Origin: Leptodontidium sp. MPI-SDFR-AT-0119
Taxonomy: Eukaryota; Ascomycota; Leotiomycetes; Helotiales; Leptodontidiaceae
Reading direction: 5' to 3'
Length of the DNA stretch: 64,000 nt
Assembly: GCA_020726505.1 (NCBI GenBank)
Contig: JAHLEZ010000012.1
Coordinates: 1,550,001 to 1,614,000, forward strand
The translations under genes and the position numbers were made by a program. Position 1 is the first letter of the stretch, and the number at the start of each line of letters is the position of its first letter. Shown piece by piece: positions 1 to 12,000 of the stretch. Under the pieces are notes generated by a model. That model searched no databases. It saw nothing but the letters and a program-made list of their open reading frames with translations, and was not told where the DNA came from.

Positions 1-2
1 GC

Positions 3-776
3 GTTCGCGTTGTCATAACCCCAGTTCTTGAAACCAACGTCATGGGCGCCTCTCATGACATGGCCGTCGCTAGTGCACAGGTACGTTGAATCATTGATTG
101 CTGAGACCAATCACTAATGACCTAACAGGCTCTTAGAAATGTTATCAATGCAGATGGTGGTCTGCTCCGGATGTCGGTCTTTAGCACAGGCAGTGGTGTA
201 GCTTTTTGGAATGAGAATATTACGTTGTACTGGTGAGTTCTGTCCAACATTTCTTACGCTCTGCAAGCACTGACAACCTCCAGCTTGAACTCCATGGATT
301 GGACTCGCTTCTCCGAGGTCAAGTTCCAGTACCCTCGCACGAGAGCGCTTGTCTTCCCTAAGCTCTTCCCAATCGTTCCTGGCGGTACCCGTGGTACTTT
401 CTTCGCTGCTAAGGCCCTTGTTCCATCTTCGAAATATCCAACAATGCCGGTCTTCGAGTTGTTCTGGGACTGCTTCTGTCTGACTATCAATGTCATGACC
501 GCTAACGAATACCGAGCTGTCCACAATGATCTCCGACCTGCTATTCTACATCCGAATCCCTGCATCAACGAACACAACGGTTGCAAATGCTCCACCTCGC
601 ATCTCCTTCCAAGTCGAATCCAGACCGGCATCACCGGCTCTATCCGAAACTATTTATCTCCAACTCCGATCCTGAAATCTCTGGACATCTGGGAGGTTCT
701 TGCTCTGCCAGCTTGGGAGTCTGGTTGTGTTGGCCATGTTGTTTACGGGCTTGGGCGCGGATCTATCCATCTTTAG
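3..776 (+). CDS. 3' part of an unrecognised spliced gene
   Basis: The reading frame enters from the left edge. It runs 3-80, is cut by an intron 81-128 (GTACGT donor, AACAG end), continues 129-232, is cut again by 233-283 (GTGAGT donor, CCAG end), and ends at a TAG at 774-776. Phases match across both introns, so the splice model is internally consistent. The translated part reads VRVVITPVLETN..., then GLLRMSVFSTGSGVAFWNEN..., then a last exon of 164 codons that contains GGTRGTFF and a Cys-rich CINEHNGCKC patch. I do not recognise the family and give no function. The 5' end is outside the window. The last exon could hide a further intron or a frame error, because its C-terminal third looks less protein-like than the rest. 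Confidence 0.45.
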
Positions 777-1671
777 ATTGGTAGAAGAAGTTTGGGTGCC
801 TAGGAGTTGGGAGTTTGAATTCTGCGGGTATGCGATGGATGATACCCGGCTTTGTATGTACTTGATAAACAATTGATATTTTTGCGCCTTTATTGAATTC
901 GCTTACGACCTGACAATTTGGGCTTTGCTTTTGTGCCTCTAAAGACGCGTCTGGTCTGTTGACAGGACACAACATGACCGCGTTTTCTCTTAATATCTGA
1001 TCATTGCCAGCTTGCATCATGAACCACACATCTGCACACGCTCGTGAGCATGGCAGCGTCTCAAGCTGGCATGCTCAACTCCTTTGCTCATAGGTAATCC
1101 CTAAGGGATCGTTGTGTGTGACAGATCTATACATTCATGAAAGCCCTGACGTCCAAGATGACGGGGATGGCGCTTTTAAATCTCAAAGCTAAGTCTTCAA
1201 AATTTAACATTCAAATACTTTTAATGTTTTATAAAATATTTAATACATTTAACAAAATAGTTAACTTACATTATAGAGGTATTGAGTATGTCTTCCGGTA
1301 TTGAATTTCCTTCATGTTTTGATTCAAGTGCGGGGTTGCTAAGAGCCTCGCTAAAGGCCCGGGTTAATTACAGCCCAATTGCCCTGTCTGATTTGGTGCT
1401 GGAATCCATGCTCGTCATCTTCAAATTCAGTCCTGTGGGATTATCTATGTTTTTCAGGCGAGAACAGCGTTTTACTGTAATGATAGTTGTTTGAGTAAAG
1501 CTTCCTCCCACATATTGTTTTTGGCTTTTTTGGAGGACTGTTACGATCGCTGACTTTCTCCGTTCAAGACAAAGAACAGTTCATTTTCTGGCATAAATAT
1601 TCCACATCCATGGTTAGGAATTTTCCTAGTCTTAAAGCTAACAACTTAATACCCTCTAAAATACAATCCGC
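777..1671. other. Intergenic, AT-rich stretch, no gene seen
   Basis: No credible coding region. Positions about 1195-1265 are strongly AT-rich (runs of TTTAA/AAATATT) compared with the flanking genes. Nothing else recognisable. Confidence 0.5.
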
Positions 1672-2607
1672 ATGGCTATCATATCATCAAAGACTTCGAA
1701 AACTCCCGAAAATGCTGACGACCCGGGCAAACAGGCAACTGCCGAAACGAAAGTTGATCGTACACTCCAACTAATGTCTATTGCACTAGTGCCATGTGAC
1801 AAGCCTAGAATCCCGGTATCGCGAAGAGAATTTCACCTGTTCATGTTGTTGCCTCCTGAGATTCGATTCAACATATGGGAGTTAGTTCTGCCACCCAAAA
1901 GAACCATTTATATTTGGACCTGTCCAACTAGACTTAATACTAGTTATAGATGGAACATTGGAGGCTCATGTAGATTGGATCACGGCCCCGCAGTTTCTCG
2001 AAAGCGCCAAGAATGTAGCCAAGTTGGCGGCCAGCACATAAGTCACAGAGCACCAACAGCTCTCCGTGCTTGCCACGACAGTCGGAAGTGGGCGTTAAAA
2101 TATCACTACATGTCCATACCCCAGACAAACGGAAATTCGATTTATATCGATTGGAAACGGGATAATGTGATTGTGCAAGATACCTAAACACTTCTGGTGC
2201 TCTGTGGGGTTGCCGATCACGATGAGATATCGTCTTTGGTAGAAACATGCTCTCGTAAAGAGACTATACCAGAAATCAGATTCCCATCCGTCTTAGGAAC
2301 AGCTGAGAAGCTTCTGCAAAATCTTGCCGTGTCTAATTGTTTAAGTCATGTCAATATAGCTGCGCTGGCAAGGCTCAAGAATTTGAAAAAACTAACCATG
2401 CTCAACGCCAGTCCCTTTTTTGTTACGCCAGTAACATGGCCATTCGAAGGGACTCTTCAACAAAGAAAGAAAGCAGCACTCCAGCAGGCGTGGAAAACCG
2501 AAAACATTGTAGCTCCAGAAACGGTGTTTTTACGAAGCCACAAGTTCAATAGATCAGTGAAAGGACTGCATCTACAAAAGTTCACACTCCTGAATTCAAT
2601 TCTTTGA
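1672..2607 (+). pseudogene. 2EXR-domain protein gene with internal stop
   Basis: An ATG at 1672 opens a frame that continues to 2607 with one TAA at 2185-2187 (codon 172). The N-terminal half carries the 2EXR signature FHLFMLLPPEIRFNIWELVL around residues 54-73. After the stop the same frame continues with LLVLCGV and an LRR-like stretch ALARLKNLKKLTML. The 2EXR gene at 12.7-14.0 kb has the aligned pattern IYIN...ISIQDDWDLLVLCGI, against IYID...VIVQDT-stop-TLLVLCGV here, so the stop falls inside a conserved block and the downstream frame is genuine former coding sequence. The 2EXR family is a large fungal family resembling F-box proteins, function mostly unknown. A C-to-T change (CAA to TAA) would explain the stop. 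A shortened 171-residue product cannot be excluded. Confidence 0.75.
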
Positions 2608-3294
2608 ATTTTTCAAGCTGAGGAGGTGGGGAAGTATCAGATACTTTCCTAAGCGGCGGTGGTAAGTTCTAGAAATAGAACTACACCAGAGGTTGTCCAA
2701 ATTTCTGTTGGCGAAAGAAAGTTTGGTATTAAACATACCATTATTAGGATAGTTGAATACATGGAGGTTATTAATTCCGCTTCTCCTTAGGGCCGTTAAT
2801 TTTGTCGGATTATCATTTATTAAAGGAGCCAGATATAAAAAAGTAATTGCCGATCTATGGCCTTGTTAGGACAGTCCCACCAATTTCCAACTTTGCACCT
2901 CATAGTGTTATACCCGGAGAAGACTCCGCGACCCTCTCGGCAAAAAGAAGGGTTGGATGAGTCAAGTTCTCTTTGTTGGATATGCTTCTCGTATCCTGAG
3001 TAGAATCTGTGCTAGCCTGCTTTCGTCTTCAATTGAATAAGGATATTTTGCGATTTGAAAGGCCCGAGTCACTCCTATTCCCTTTATTGATGCCCCGCTT
3101 TAAACCGAGAATTTATGATGTTGTGCTCGGGGTTTCCCACAGATCTTCTGGGATTGGATTTTGGTGTTTCCTATTTTGCTTGCTGTTATACATGCTGGGA
3201 ATTCTAAATTGCTGATCTAAATTTGCCTCTATCGCTAATTTCTACCCTTCACAACAACCGAGTCGTTTATGCCAACAACTTGAAGAAATTCGCA
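2608..3294. other. Intergenic, no gene seen
   Basis: About 690 bp between the broken 2EXR gene and the 3' end of the citrate carrier. Moderately AT-rich, with only short unsupported frames. Confidence 0.5.
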
Positions 3295-4477
3295 TCATCT
3301 TCCAATTAATGGATTCAAGACCTTCGCGACAGCTTCAGCAGTTGTGAACAGAATACCTACCCAGTTTAAAATTAGCAATCTGTCCCGAGACTTCCATCAA
3401 TATGCAATCGCTCTCCAAGTACCAAAAGCGGATGGAGAAGAAAGTACGCAGAAAGGAAACTGAACAGTTTCGACTCACCTCCACTGAACACAGTCCTGCT
3501 CAACCTCATAACAGTTCCCTTCCAGTACCCTCGAATCCCACTCTCAAACCAGACTCCAGTGATGGCTTGCATCGTCGTCGTTACCTTAGCACTTTGACTC
3601 CTGAACGCAAAATCAGCCTGGGTCCAAACCTTCATCCCAACCCGGCTTCGATACTTCCTGTCAGGATTCTTCAACTACCCCTCCTCCCACTCACACCAGA
3701 ATTCCCCAATCACAAATCCGAAAAAGAAAAAAAAGGGGGTTAGGAATCTCACCTCGTCTTGATAGTATCAAACGGCATACTAAGCAACGTAGTAACAACC
3801 CCTGCAAATGCACCATTCAAAAAATTAACCCCCGTGCCCTGTACCACCCCCCTCCTCATCTCAAAGTCCTTCACAATATTATAACTCCCCATCCTCAACC
3901 CCGTCGAGCTCGCCTGCTTCAACATCGTTCCCACAAACCCCCTATACAGACCTTTCATTCCATCTTCCCTCACAATCTCGCGAATCGCATGAGTCGTACT
4001 AGTATACATCTGCGTCGAGCCTACGCGTGCGTCGTCAATCAAGGCGGTTTTGACACGCTCCGTAGGCGTCACTGCGAAGATGGACGCGAGGACTCCAGCG
4101 GACATGCCGGCTAGTATAGAGCGTGTGGGTGTTAATGTTCCGTCTTCTGGGGAGCGGAAATAGTTTTTAACGGTGTCGAAGGAGAGGAAGCGGACGGCGT
4201 CTTTGCCTACACTGCCAATGACTAAGACGCCGCATCCCTTGTAGAGGGCGCGGGGGCCTTCGGTTTTGTGGATCTGGCAGATTATGCGGTAGGGGTTCCT
4301 GGAGGGTTTTAGGGTTGGAGTTGAGATTCTAGGATGGATGGGTATTGGGTTGGGTAGTTGGCCTAGCTGAGCGCGGGTTTTGGCGAATTCGAAGGGGTAG
4401 GTCAGGAAGCCTTCTACGCCGCCTGCAATCCCGCCTGATATGATGGATACTAAGGGCGGTGTGTCTTGTGGTGGCAT
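3295..4477 (-). CDS. Mitochondrial citrate (tricarboxylate) carrier
   Basis: Three exons: 4477-3753, 3600-3479 and 3356-3295, giving 302 residues, the usual carrier length. The start is the ATG at 4477 (MPPQDTPP); upstream in-frame codons begin only with GTG. Three tandem carrier repeats are visible with their signatures: YPFEFAKTRAQL (repeat 1), TPTERVKTALIDD (repeat 2) and MPFDTIKTRSQS (repeat 3, spanning the first splice junction). The repeat-2 form T-P-x-x-x-(I/V)-K-T-x-(I/L)-I-D-D is typical of the citrate transport protein (SLC25A1/CTP1). Such proteins sit in the inner mitochondrial membrane and exchange citrate for malate or other tricarboxylates, feeding cytosolic acetyl-CoA. The C-terminus is carried by a short 62-nt exon (ILFTTAEAVAKVLNPLIGR). 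A second carrier-family gene follows upstream on the same strand but belongs to another subfamily. Confidence 0.88.
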
Positions 4478-5082
4478 TTTGAGACTGGCCTTGGAAACAT
4501 GCACCCCTGGGAATGCAAGAAGGATATCACGTTTTTGAGAGGGAGATGGGGATTGGATTGAAGAAAGTTGGTATGGATGACGCAGGGCCACTATTTACTA
4601 ACTCGGCTTGGCTTCAGGGGTTAGCCGAGGTATTTGTTGTGGTGCGATGTGGAGCCGATAGGAACGAGCCGGCGGCTGTTTCTTTTGGATAGTCATCATT
4701 CGTTGATCTTAGGTTGCTACACTTCCAAGTAAATCATTTCACTGGGGTGTATTTGGGTTTTGGTGAAATTGGCGAGGAGGGAAGACATGATCATGAAGAC
4801 CCAATATCAAGATACGGGAGGTACTCGATTCGCGGTCCACCGGATACTAGCCCTGCACTCCAGAATCGTAATACCGTGTGGAGTGACATGAGCGCATTAA
4901 AACTCCATTATTGGTAACTACAATTTGAAGAAGCGTAAAGGCAATTTTGATTTCCCATGACCGTCAATCCCACCCTCTCATACATTTCCCAGAAGAAAAG
5001 ACCCAGCCTCCCAATATCCCATCCTGACCAACGTATTACTTTTGGTGCCCCTTCCCACTCAAGCCTCGAATGCCCTCATCCA
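4478..5082. promoter_or_regulatory. Upstream region of the citrate carrier
   Basis: 605 bp between the stop of the peroxisomal-type carrier and the ATG of the citrate carrier, both on the minus strand. It must hold the 3' UTR of one and the promoter of the other. No motif stands out. Confidence 0.4.
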
Positions 5083-6564
5083 TCACTCATCCTTCTTGAT
5101 CTCCTTCACCTCCGCGTTCTTCAACGCATGACCAACCTCCTCAATCTTCCCACCCAACATCTCCTGCGCATTACCAAGCAGGTTCCCCGCCTCCTTGCTC
5201 GAGAAATCATTCGCCGTCTTCGCAGCCTCAGTAGCATTATTCGCAATCACACCCGCACGCTCCGTGGTGATACCTACGCGCTCAGCGACATTCTCATAGC
5301 CCTCCTTGAGAAGCTCCCCTCCCTTTTCACTGGCATTCATGACAGCATCACCAGCTTGCTTGGCCAGCTCAGTCGGACTGGGGTATTTGTTAAGTGCTTT
5401 GAGGATCGTGTAGTAAGTGTGGATGATCAACTTGTGGATCTGCTCCTTGATGATCATAGTCGTGCCATGCGTGAGGAAACCCTTGAAGATCTCGCCCCAG
5501 ACACCTTCGTACAGTGCAGAAGCGCCTTCGGTGCGGTAGATTTGCAAGATGGTGTTGAAAACCGTACTATTTTTGGCGAGTTTCTTGGCATCTTTTCCAG
5601 CCTTTTCGGCGTCGGCTCTATTACGGCTTTTCTCCACTTCTTCCATCACGATCTCAGCGCTCTCCTTGTCGACCGGTGGCTTGGATGAAGTTTGAGCACG
5701 AGCTTTGGCTAGTGCAAATGGGTAGGTGATGGCTGAGGCGATGGCTTTGCTGAATGCGGCCATGAGGAATGTAATCCTAGCTCCTGGATCATCGCGCTGA
5801 GCGCGGGGAAGGAGAGTACGTTTGAAGGTTTCGTAGAGGAAGAAGGTAATGCTTGGGTTGAGCGTTAGGACAAGTGATGCGGAATATCCAGACCAGAATC
5901 CCTGAAGTCCTTTCTCGGAGCGAATCTGCGATGCTATCTCGGATACTGTTGGCTCGGGCTTGGTCGATGAGGATCGGACTGCTATCATCGAGGCCGTTTG
6001 CTTGCGTGTGACGATATTGGAAATGGGTGTGGTAAACAACTTTGATAGAGCTCCGGCAAAAGCACCTACTCCCAATTCGTCGAGTGCTGGGAGAGTGGTG
6101 GCGTCCAGGCCTTTCTTCTGGAGCCGGCTTGTCCTTAGGTAGTTGTAGAATAGGAAGAATAGGAATGAGTCCGCAATTGATTTGCCCGTATCCTGCAAGA
6201 CTCCACCATAGAACGCACTCAATCCTCCATCCTTATTGTAGATTTGCTCGAAGGCGTCGAGAACGCCTTTGTACTCTCCTTCGTCGGCGGTTGTGGAAGA
6301 CTTCCGAAGAGAACGTTGGACTTGGAGACGAGTGATGACAAGGTCGAGTGGATAGATGGCTAGGTTGGCAATAGCTGTGCCAGTGGATCCTGCCAGAGCA
6401 TGGCCAAGGGAAGGGAGGGCTGGTCCATCGAGTGTGGACGACGACTGTTCTTGGACTTTATGATAGGAGGAAAAGGCATCCTAGAGCTGTTAGTTAGAAC
6501 TCGTAAACAAAGAAGAGTTGATATGGAATGTTACCAATTGACTGTTGTATTGTGAGAAAGACAT
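5083..6564 (-). CDS. Peroxisomal adenine nucleotide carrier (ANT1/PMP47-like) with helical C-terminal tail
   Basis: Two exons: 6564-6535 (MSFSQYNSQL) and 6480-5083; the 54-nt intron has a GTAACA donor and CTAG end. The product is 475 residues. Carrier signatures: YPLDLVITRLQVQ in repeat 1, a degenerate TPISNIVTRKQ in repeat 2 and YPFALAKARAQ in repeat 3. This pattern, with a weak second signature, fits the peroxisomal ATP/AMP carrier family (yeast Ant1, Candida PMP47, SLC25A17), which supplies ATP for fatty-acid activation inside peroxisomes. An insert rich in Lys/Glu/Ala (about residues 315-345) lies in the third repeat. About 90 residues follow the carrier body, full of Ala/Glu/Lys/Asn with near-periodic spacing, suggesting a long amphipathic helix. 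That tail is longer than I would expect for the family. Peroxisomal location is inferred from family only. Confidence 0.8.
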
Positions 6565-7366
6565 ATTTGCGGATTTCGAGGAATTCTAAGGCGTAGAAAT
6601 CTCCACTTTGGAGATGGGGCCTGTCAAGGTTCATATGTTTCTCCCTACAAGATGAGGGGGTGTTGGTGTTGTTTCTTGTGCTGTTGGGATCGCTCGGTAT
6701 GTGTACGTCATTACCCCGGATTTTGCTCGGAATGGCCCGTGCTTTGTTAGTGAAATTCCCGGACTCTCACCGCATCCCCTCTTTGACAACTCCTGGTTAT
6801 TATTCAGTGCAGAAGGTTTGCATGGTTTGCATCCAGTCAAACAACATACTTTGAATACTTACGTGGTCCAACAAACCGGGCATTTTCTTCTTCTTCGAGA
6901 CTGTGAATATGAAAATTAGGAAGGACGAGAGGAAATCAACTAGGTCATCGACGTTTAGAGACGATTGAGACTAACAAAATGCTCTAACTACCTTGGCAAT
7001 TAGTATTGTGCTACGTAATTGCACCTGCAAGCACACTATTAAAACCTGTGACGAGGGAGGTAGAACTTGCCTTGGTTGTCGTGTTGCCGATGCCGAGATC
7101 TCCAGCACAGGGTTAGTAATCTCTGACCTGGAGGAATGAGTTAAGTCGACTGCCATGCACGCAATACGAACCTTCATAATAAGAGCATACTTGCTGCAAG
7201 AAACAACTGGGGATCTATTTCTGCTGCGCTCGCAGTCAAAGGTAATTACAATGCCCATCATAACTCCTGTTCGCTCTCAACAGTCCAACCAGAATTGATA
7301 TTACCTTCCTATCCATGGATCTTACCATGCTCGACCGTCGTTTCATCTCGTCTCATCGTCAGCCTC
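6565..7366. other. Intergenic between carrier gene and snx41
   Basis: About 800 bp: promoter of the minus-strand carrier gene and 3' UTR of snx41. Short frames exist on both strands but none has supporting motifs or splice structure. Confidence 0.45.
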
Positions 7367-9516
7367 TCAACTCTCATCTATCTTATTGATCTCCGACTTA
7401 GCCTCCTCCCACGTCTCCTTGTTTTTCTTTGCCCACTCGATTTGACTCTTTGCATATGCAAGCTGTAGATGTTAGCATTTTCGCTCATTGGAAGGGCGTC
7501 AAGGACTTACCATATACCGCCTCAAATCATCTTCTTTCTCAGCCTGGAATCGCTTCAAATCTTTCAAGACTCCGGCACTCGCATTGCGGACATCTTGCTC
7601 CGAAGCTTGCTGTGCCTGCTCCAGTTGCTCAATGGACTCTCTGGTCTTGCCGATCTGATCTCTTCTCGTTCGTTCGGGGTCAACATCGACAACTCCATGA
7701 ACCGCATGGCTGATACGACCAAAGATCTTATTGGTAATGAAGTTTCCACTTGAACTTTTCCGGTGAGCGGGGCTGGGCTGCTCCTCGGGTGCTCCTTGGG
7801 TTGCTGAAGGTGGGCTTGAACCATCGCCATGAGTAGGGGGGAAGTCGGAGTCGATAGAGGCGGTATCTTCTTGGGCGTTCTCCCGTCTTGTGCTGAGAGG
7901 ATCCCTAGCAGACGAGTTTGACCGCCGTGGAAGATTTCCCGTACCGCTACTGTTCAGGTACTGCTCGATCCTCTTGGCTTCCGTCTCACTGCGTTCAAGT
8001 GACTCAAGTAATGCTCTCTTCTTTGCCAGCTCATCGTTTGTCATTTCTTGTTGGACACGCTTTAGAACCCGATACCGTAGGACACTTCTCACAACACCAG
8101 CAAACTGTGCACTTTCTCTCATTGGCTCGGCGAAGCTTGCGCCTAGAGAACCTGACAATTCTTCAGTTGCGAGGTATGAAGAGTCCACAGCTTGTCCTAC
8201 TCTTTCAATTGCGGCTGCAAGAGAAGGGGATGGTTCTGACAAGGAAAATCCATTAAATCTTGCGCCAAGCTCTGCCAAGTCTGATGATAGTGATGACAAG
8301 TGTTGAAGTGTTCTTCGGTTGACTTTCTCGATGGGTCCTGTAAGAAGTAATTCGAGCTCCTTCGTGCCAGCTTCAAAGTTGATAAAATATGGATCAAGTT
8401 CTTGTTCGTTCAAGTGCTGAGAGTCAGGGGGGAATCGGCCAAACACTTGGATGCCTGGGATGGTATGCGCGGCTGTTGATGGACTAGCAGCATATTCTGA
8501 AGGTTGGTTTGGCATGCCTTGAGCATTGGTCGATAAAGAGGAAGCCGCCTTCAACTTCGCAGATGCAGCTGGGATAGGGAGAAATGCGTGAGCAGGTGAG
8601 GGGTTGGCGGGGTCGAGGGGCGGGGCTTTCATGTTGGATTTCGGAATGGATGCAATTGGGTGGGAATGTAAGACCTCGTTCTAATAACAGTCAGCATAGA
8701 TCCTAGAGCCTCAAATAGAGACCACATACCCAACTTGAATTTGGATCAAGAAATCTCCACCAAACCCCATCGTTCCGGACCTCATCCATGCGCCTACATC
8801 TGTTCAAGAATACGGCCAACATGCGCTTCCGCAGGTCGATTATTTGCTGGTCTTGCTTCGCTTTGGTTGGATTCGCAGCGTAGTCCGCCATAGTATGCTT
8901 CTCGGGGATCGGTGGCATGATAAGGGTTGGATGTAAACGTGAGAGCGCATCCCGAAGGGACGCAAATTCCGAATATCTTCTTCTGACTTCCAGATCCTGT
9001 TCAGCATTAGTACGAGTCTCCTTTTGGATTTCAATTCCCATACTCCAGTGCGAATAGTATAGACAATGTATTTTCCACCGCTTTCCAAGCTCTTTCCAGC
9101 ATCAACAATCAGAATGGGGAGGTCGGGGTTCTCGTAGAGGATCTGCTCGATTCGACTGTCATAGCCGCCCTTCTTACGCTTCGGAGCTCCCTGCACAGAT
9201 CCTCCATACTCATCATCGCTGCCCGCGTCGCTGGTATCGTATTGCTGAGTTCTTGTATCGGTCTCTGTATCATGGCCATCGCTGGTGGTAGAGGGAGTAC
9301 GCGGTCCTCCATAGCCGTGCTCTACAACATGCCAATCCTGGTCAGCTTCTGGCTCATCATTCAAGCAGATTGATTGCATCATCTTTGCGACTTGAGTAAG
9401 GGGAAAGGAAAAGAGAACTCACGAGAGCCTGGTGAGCTGGGGTTGGCTGCCGAAGAGGTTGAATCACGTCGCTCGAAGCTCGTCCCATATGGGTTGTTAT
9501 CCTCGTCATTCCACAT
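7367..9516 (-). CDS. snx41: Sorting nexin-41
   Basis: Five exons: 9516-9423, 9321-9044, 8996-8730, 8680-7511 and 7462-7367, all phases matching, 634 residues. The start MWNDEDNNPYG is on a small first exon; the first intron (101 nt) has a CTGAC branch point. After an acidic, Ser-rich disordered N-terminus comes a PX domain (about residues 85-215) with the phosphoinositide-binding core RRRYSEF and the conserved IMPPIPEKH turn, then a long BAR-like helical region to the C-terminus, interrupted by a disordered linker (about 455-530). Sorting nexins of this type pair with Snx4/Atg24 on early endosomes to retrieve cargo such as SNAREs to the Golgi, and have roles in selective autophagy. Fungal Snx41 proteins match this order, length and motif spelling closely. 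The other candidate is the related Atg20/Snx42; the MWNDEDNNPYG start favours Snx41. Confidence 0.9.
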
Positions 9517-10328
9517 CACGCACGTTTTCGCTCCTGCTGGAGCTTGCCGAGCAAACAGTCACTGCGCTGCTTCTTTGTCGTTGTTGTGAATGTTGTTGGG
9601 GGTGGGTGCATGAATGGAACATGCAGATGTCGGTTCGAGAGTGAAGGCATTCCCAGCCGCCTGATGACGATGCTTGAGGCGCGGGCCACAAAAATGCACG
9701 GACCACATTGGACGTCAATCTTTCTGCCACAGTGTTTCGACTCAACCGTCTTTCCATTTTGATATTACCAATGAGTTTGTTTAGGGCCATTATACAACAT
9801 GAGATAGTTTGTTTACTTAACAAGTTGAGATAGCCGTTTTGTTGCTAGTAAAGGGTCTTCCCGTTCCCTAGTGGAAACCAACTGCCTCTTAGCAGCATGT
9901 GCTCTTTTGTGTCTTACTAGCGATGTGTTTGCAATGTTTTACCTGTTAAAAGTCTTTCTATTTCTTTGATGCAAAAGTTTTAAGGCCTGTGCATGCTTTT
10001 ATTTGATGTTCCTGGTTAATCTCTCGCTTCTGTAACAATGAGAAAGCGAATCGAAACAGGATGTGACGACGGGCCTTCATAATGCGTTACTTGAGCGTAA
10101 TTAGGAATTATAATGCACTCTTCACTGTTCTTGGACTGCTAAACAGAGTTCTGAAAGACATTCAAGATCGTCTCTTGTCCTTGTTGGTTATCCTTTTTAC
10201 GTCTTGACATCGCTCATAACCTAGCGCTCCTTTTGCACAATTGCAGAAACAAACGCTCCCAAGATATCATTACATCATTTCCGTTCGTACAAACTGACTT
10301 CATACTACAGCCGTGAATGAACCAAAGC
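9517..10328. other. Intergenic: snx41 upstream region
   Basis: About 810 bp between the snx41 ATG and the stop of the next 2EXR gene. No credible gene. Confidence 0.45.
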
Positions 10329-12000
10329 CTAGGGTGTTCTTGGGTACGGAGTCGTTACCAGATAGAAAAGAAGTGATCCAGCCTGTGGTCCAGCCTGGAA
10401 AGGGACTGAAGCAGCCTGTGATGCAACTGGGGAAAAGACCGAAGAAGCCTGGGATGCAACCTGGAGTGTTCCTTGGTCCGAACCTGCTGTGCTTGTTGTC
10501 TCGCCCAGGAACTTGAACACCGGAATCTTGTTCGGCTCGCATCCCACCCCTCGATCCTCATCATCCTTCTTCCATGATGTCTTCAGAAGCTCTTCCCCCA
10601 TTCCCAAATTTTCATAAGCTTGCCGTGTTCCCACTGGCCGACAATTTTCCATTCTATGTAGCTCCTTTAATGTAAGTAACTCCAAGTTGTGGAACCGAGT
10701 GATCAAAGTATTTACCCTAACTTGAACGTTGTAATCGATGTTCAAGAAGCACAACATAGATTCCGGGTCTGTTCGCTCCTTGTCATCGACTAAACCAGGA
10801 GTGCGTCTATTACTGATCTCGCGTCTCTGGTGTTTCATCCTATCTGCGTGAGTTTCGATACCACAGAGCGATTCTAGACCTTTGCGATTTCGGACTCGAA
10901 ACTCGTCCTTGGAGTAGTTGATGTAGACAGGTCGTCCATCACGCTGGTTGTGGAGAGAGAGCTTGAAGTACTTCAGACCTTTGGTCCGGGATTCGTTGTT
11001 GACTTGAAGGATTGCTGGGAGGTTCTTGGATGCAACTTGGCGTAAAGTATTGAGGGAGGATGCCGATTCTGGAGATGTGGAGTTGGTGAATGGCGGAATT
11101 GTTGAGAGTGGTTTCTTTCGGGAAAGGACTTGAGGGACAGATAATGGTTGATTTTCTGTCAAATAGTCTCCCTCCTTCGTGTTTGACCGGAATCTTGTGA
11201 TCGCAGCATCAATGAGGGCATGCTTGTCCTTTGACTTGGCGCCGACCAGTGTCTGTTCAGTTGTTGTGTTTCGTGCCACCGAAAGCTTTCCCTTTGAGAT
11301 GAATAGCTTCAGGGTGATTTTCTTTGACAGAGGGGGATGGGTTCTCATATTCGATCTTACTTTGTAGGCTGGTGAAACCATCAACCGCTCATTATTAGAA
11401 CTGTCTACCAAAGGTTCATGTTCACACCATGGTATATGTACTAACTGAATTGTTGGTCTGGTCGACACTTCTCTCCTCCGGTTCGAAACCTGGTGGTGCA
11501 ACCCCCATTGCTCTGTGTCTGTCGGCATTCTCACCACGGAAAGTCTCCAACTTGCCATCGACTGCGGACTTCTCCCTGGTGTGGAATGTGATCATCCGTG
11601 CTTCTGTAGCTGCGAAAATCCCTAGGGAACGAGAACATTAGCCGCAGGATCCTGGAGATGGAAAGAAGAAACGGTAACCAGAGGATAGTCAAGGTCGCGG
11701 GTACATACAAATCATATTTCTCAACTCAAGTGGCAGCTTAGGAAAGAGGGTAAACGTCTCCAACCGCTCGCCGGGACCTGACCATGGGATTTTCTTGTCG
11801 GGGAATCTTGGTCCAACGTCTACGATAACGAGAATGGTGAAGTTGGCAGCACAGTAGCGGCCACGATCTAAGGCACTATTAATCGACCCACTACCAGATC
11901 TCATAAACTGGATACTATGTGGATATTTAGCTACACGTCCATCCATTTGGAAAGCTAGATAGTGGTAGGGATAACTGAGAACGCGAAGGTATCTTACCAT
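10329..12000 (-). CDS. 2EXR-domain protein (tandem copy 1)
   Basis: Main exons 12000-11709 and 11575-10329, joined by an intron with GTATGT donor and CCAG acceptor. The join restores the conserved Trp of the 2EXR motif: ETFTLFPKLPLELRNMI plus W. It shares IPWSGPGE before the motif, then YFKLSLHNQRDGRPVYINYS and SLCGIE, with the neighbouring copy at 12.7-14.0 kb (IPWTGPGE, HFSLILGPQRGDKPIYINF, VLCGI), so they are paralogues. The C-terminus is extended by a low-complexity stretch of Ser/Ala/Gln and Val/Phe/Pro repeats. The start is uncertain: the ATG at 12000 is directly followed by a good donor (GTAAGA), so the first coding exon may be just that ATG, with the next exon starting at 11907. Maximum length 512 residues. 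Function of 2EXR proteins is unknown; they are often many per genome and F-box-like. Confidence 0.7.

Noticed and set aside
5083..5688. Long plus-strand frame opposite the carrier (starting 4957)
   Set aside because: It is the antisense shadow of the carrier gene, whose protein is clearly conserved.
6971..7261. 96-codon minus-strand frame upstream of the carrier gene
   Set aside because: Composition and lack of motifs do not support coding; it lies in the expected promoter region.
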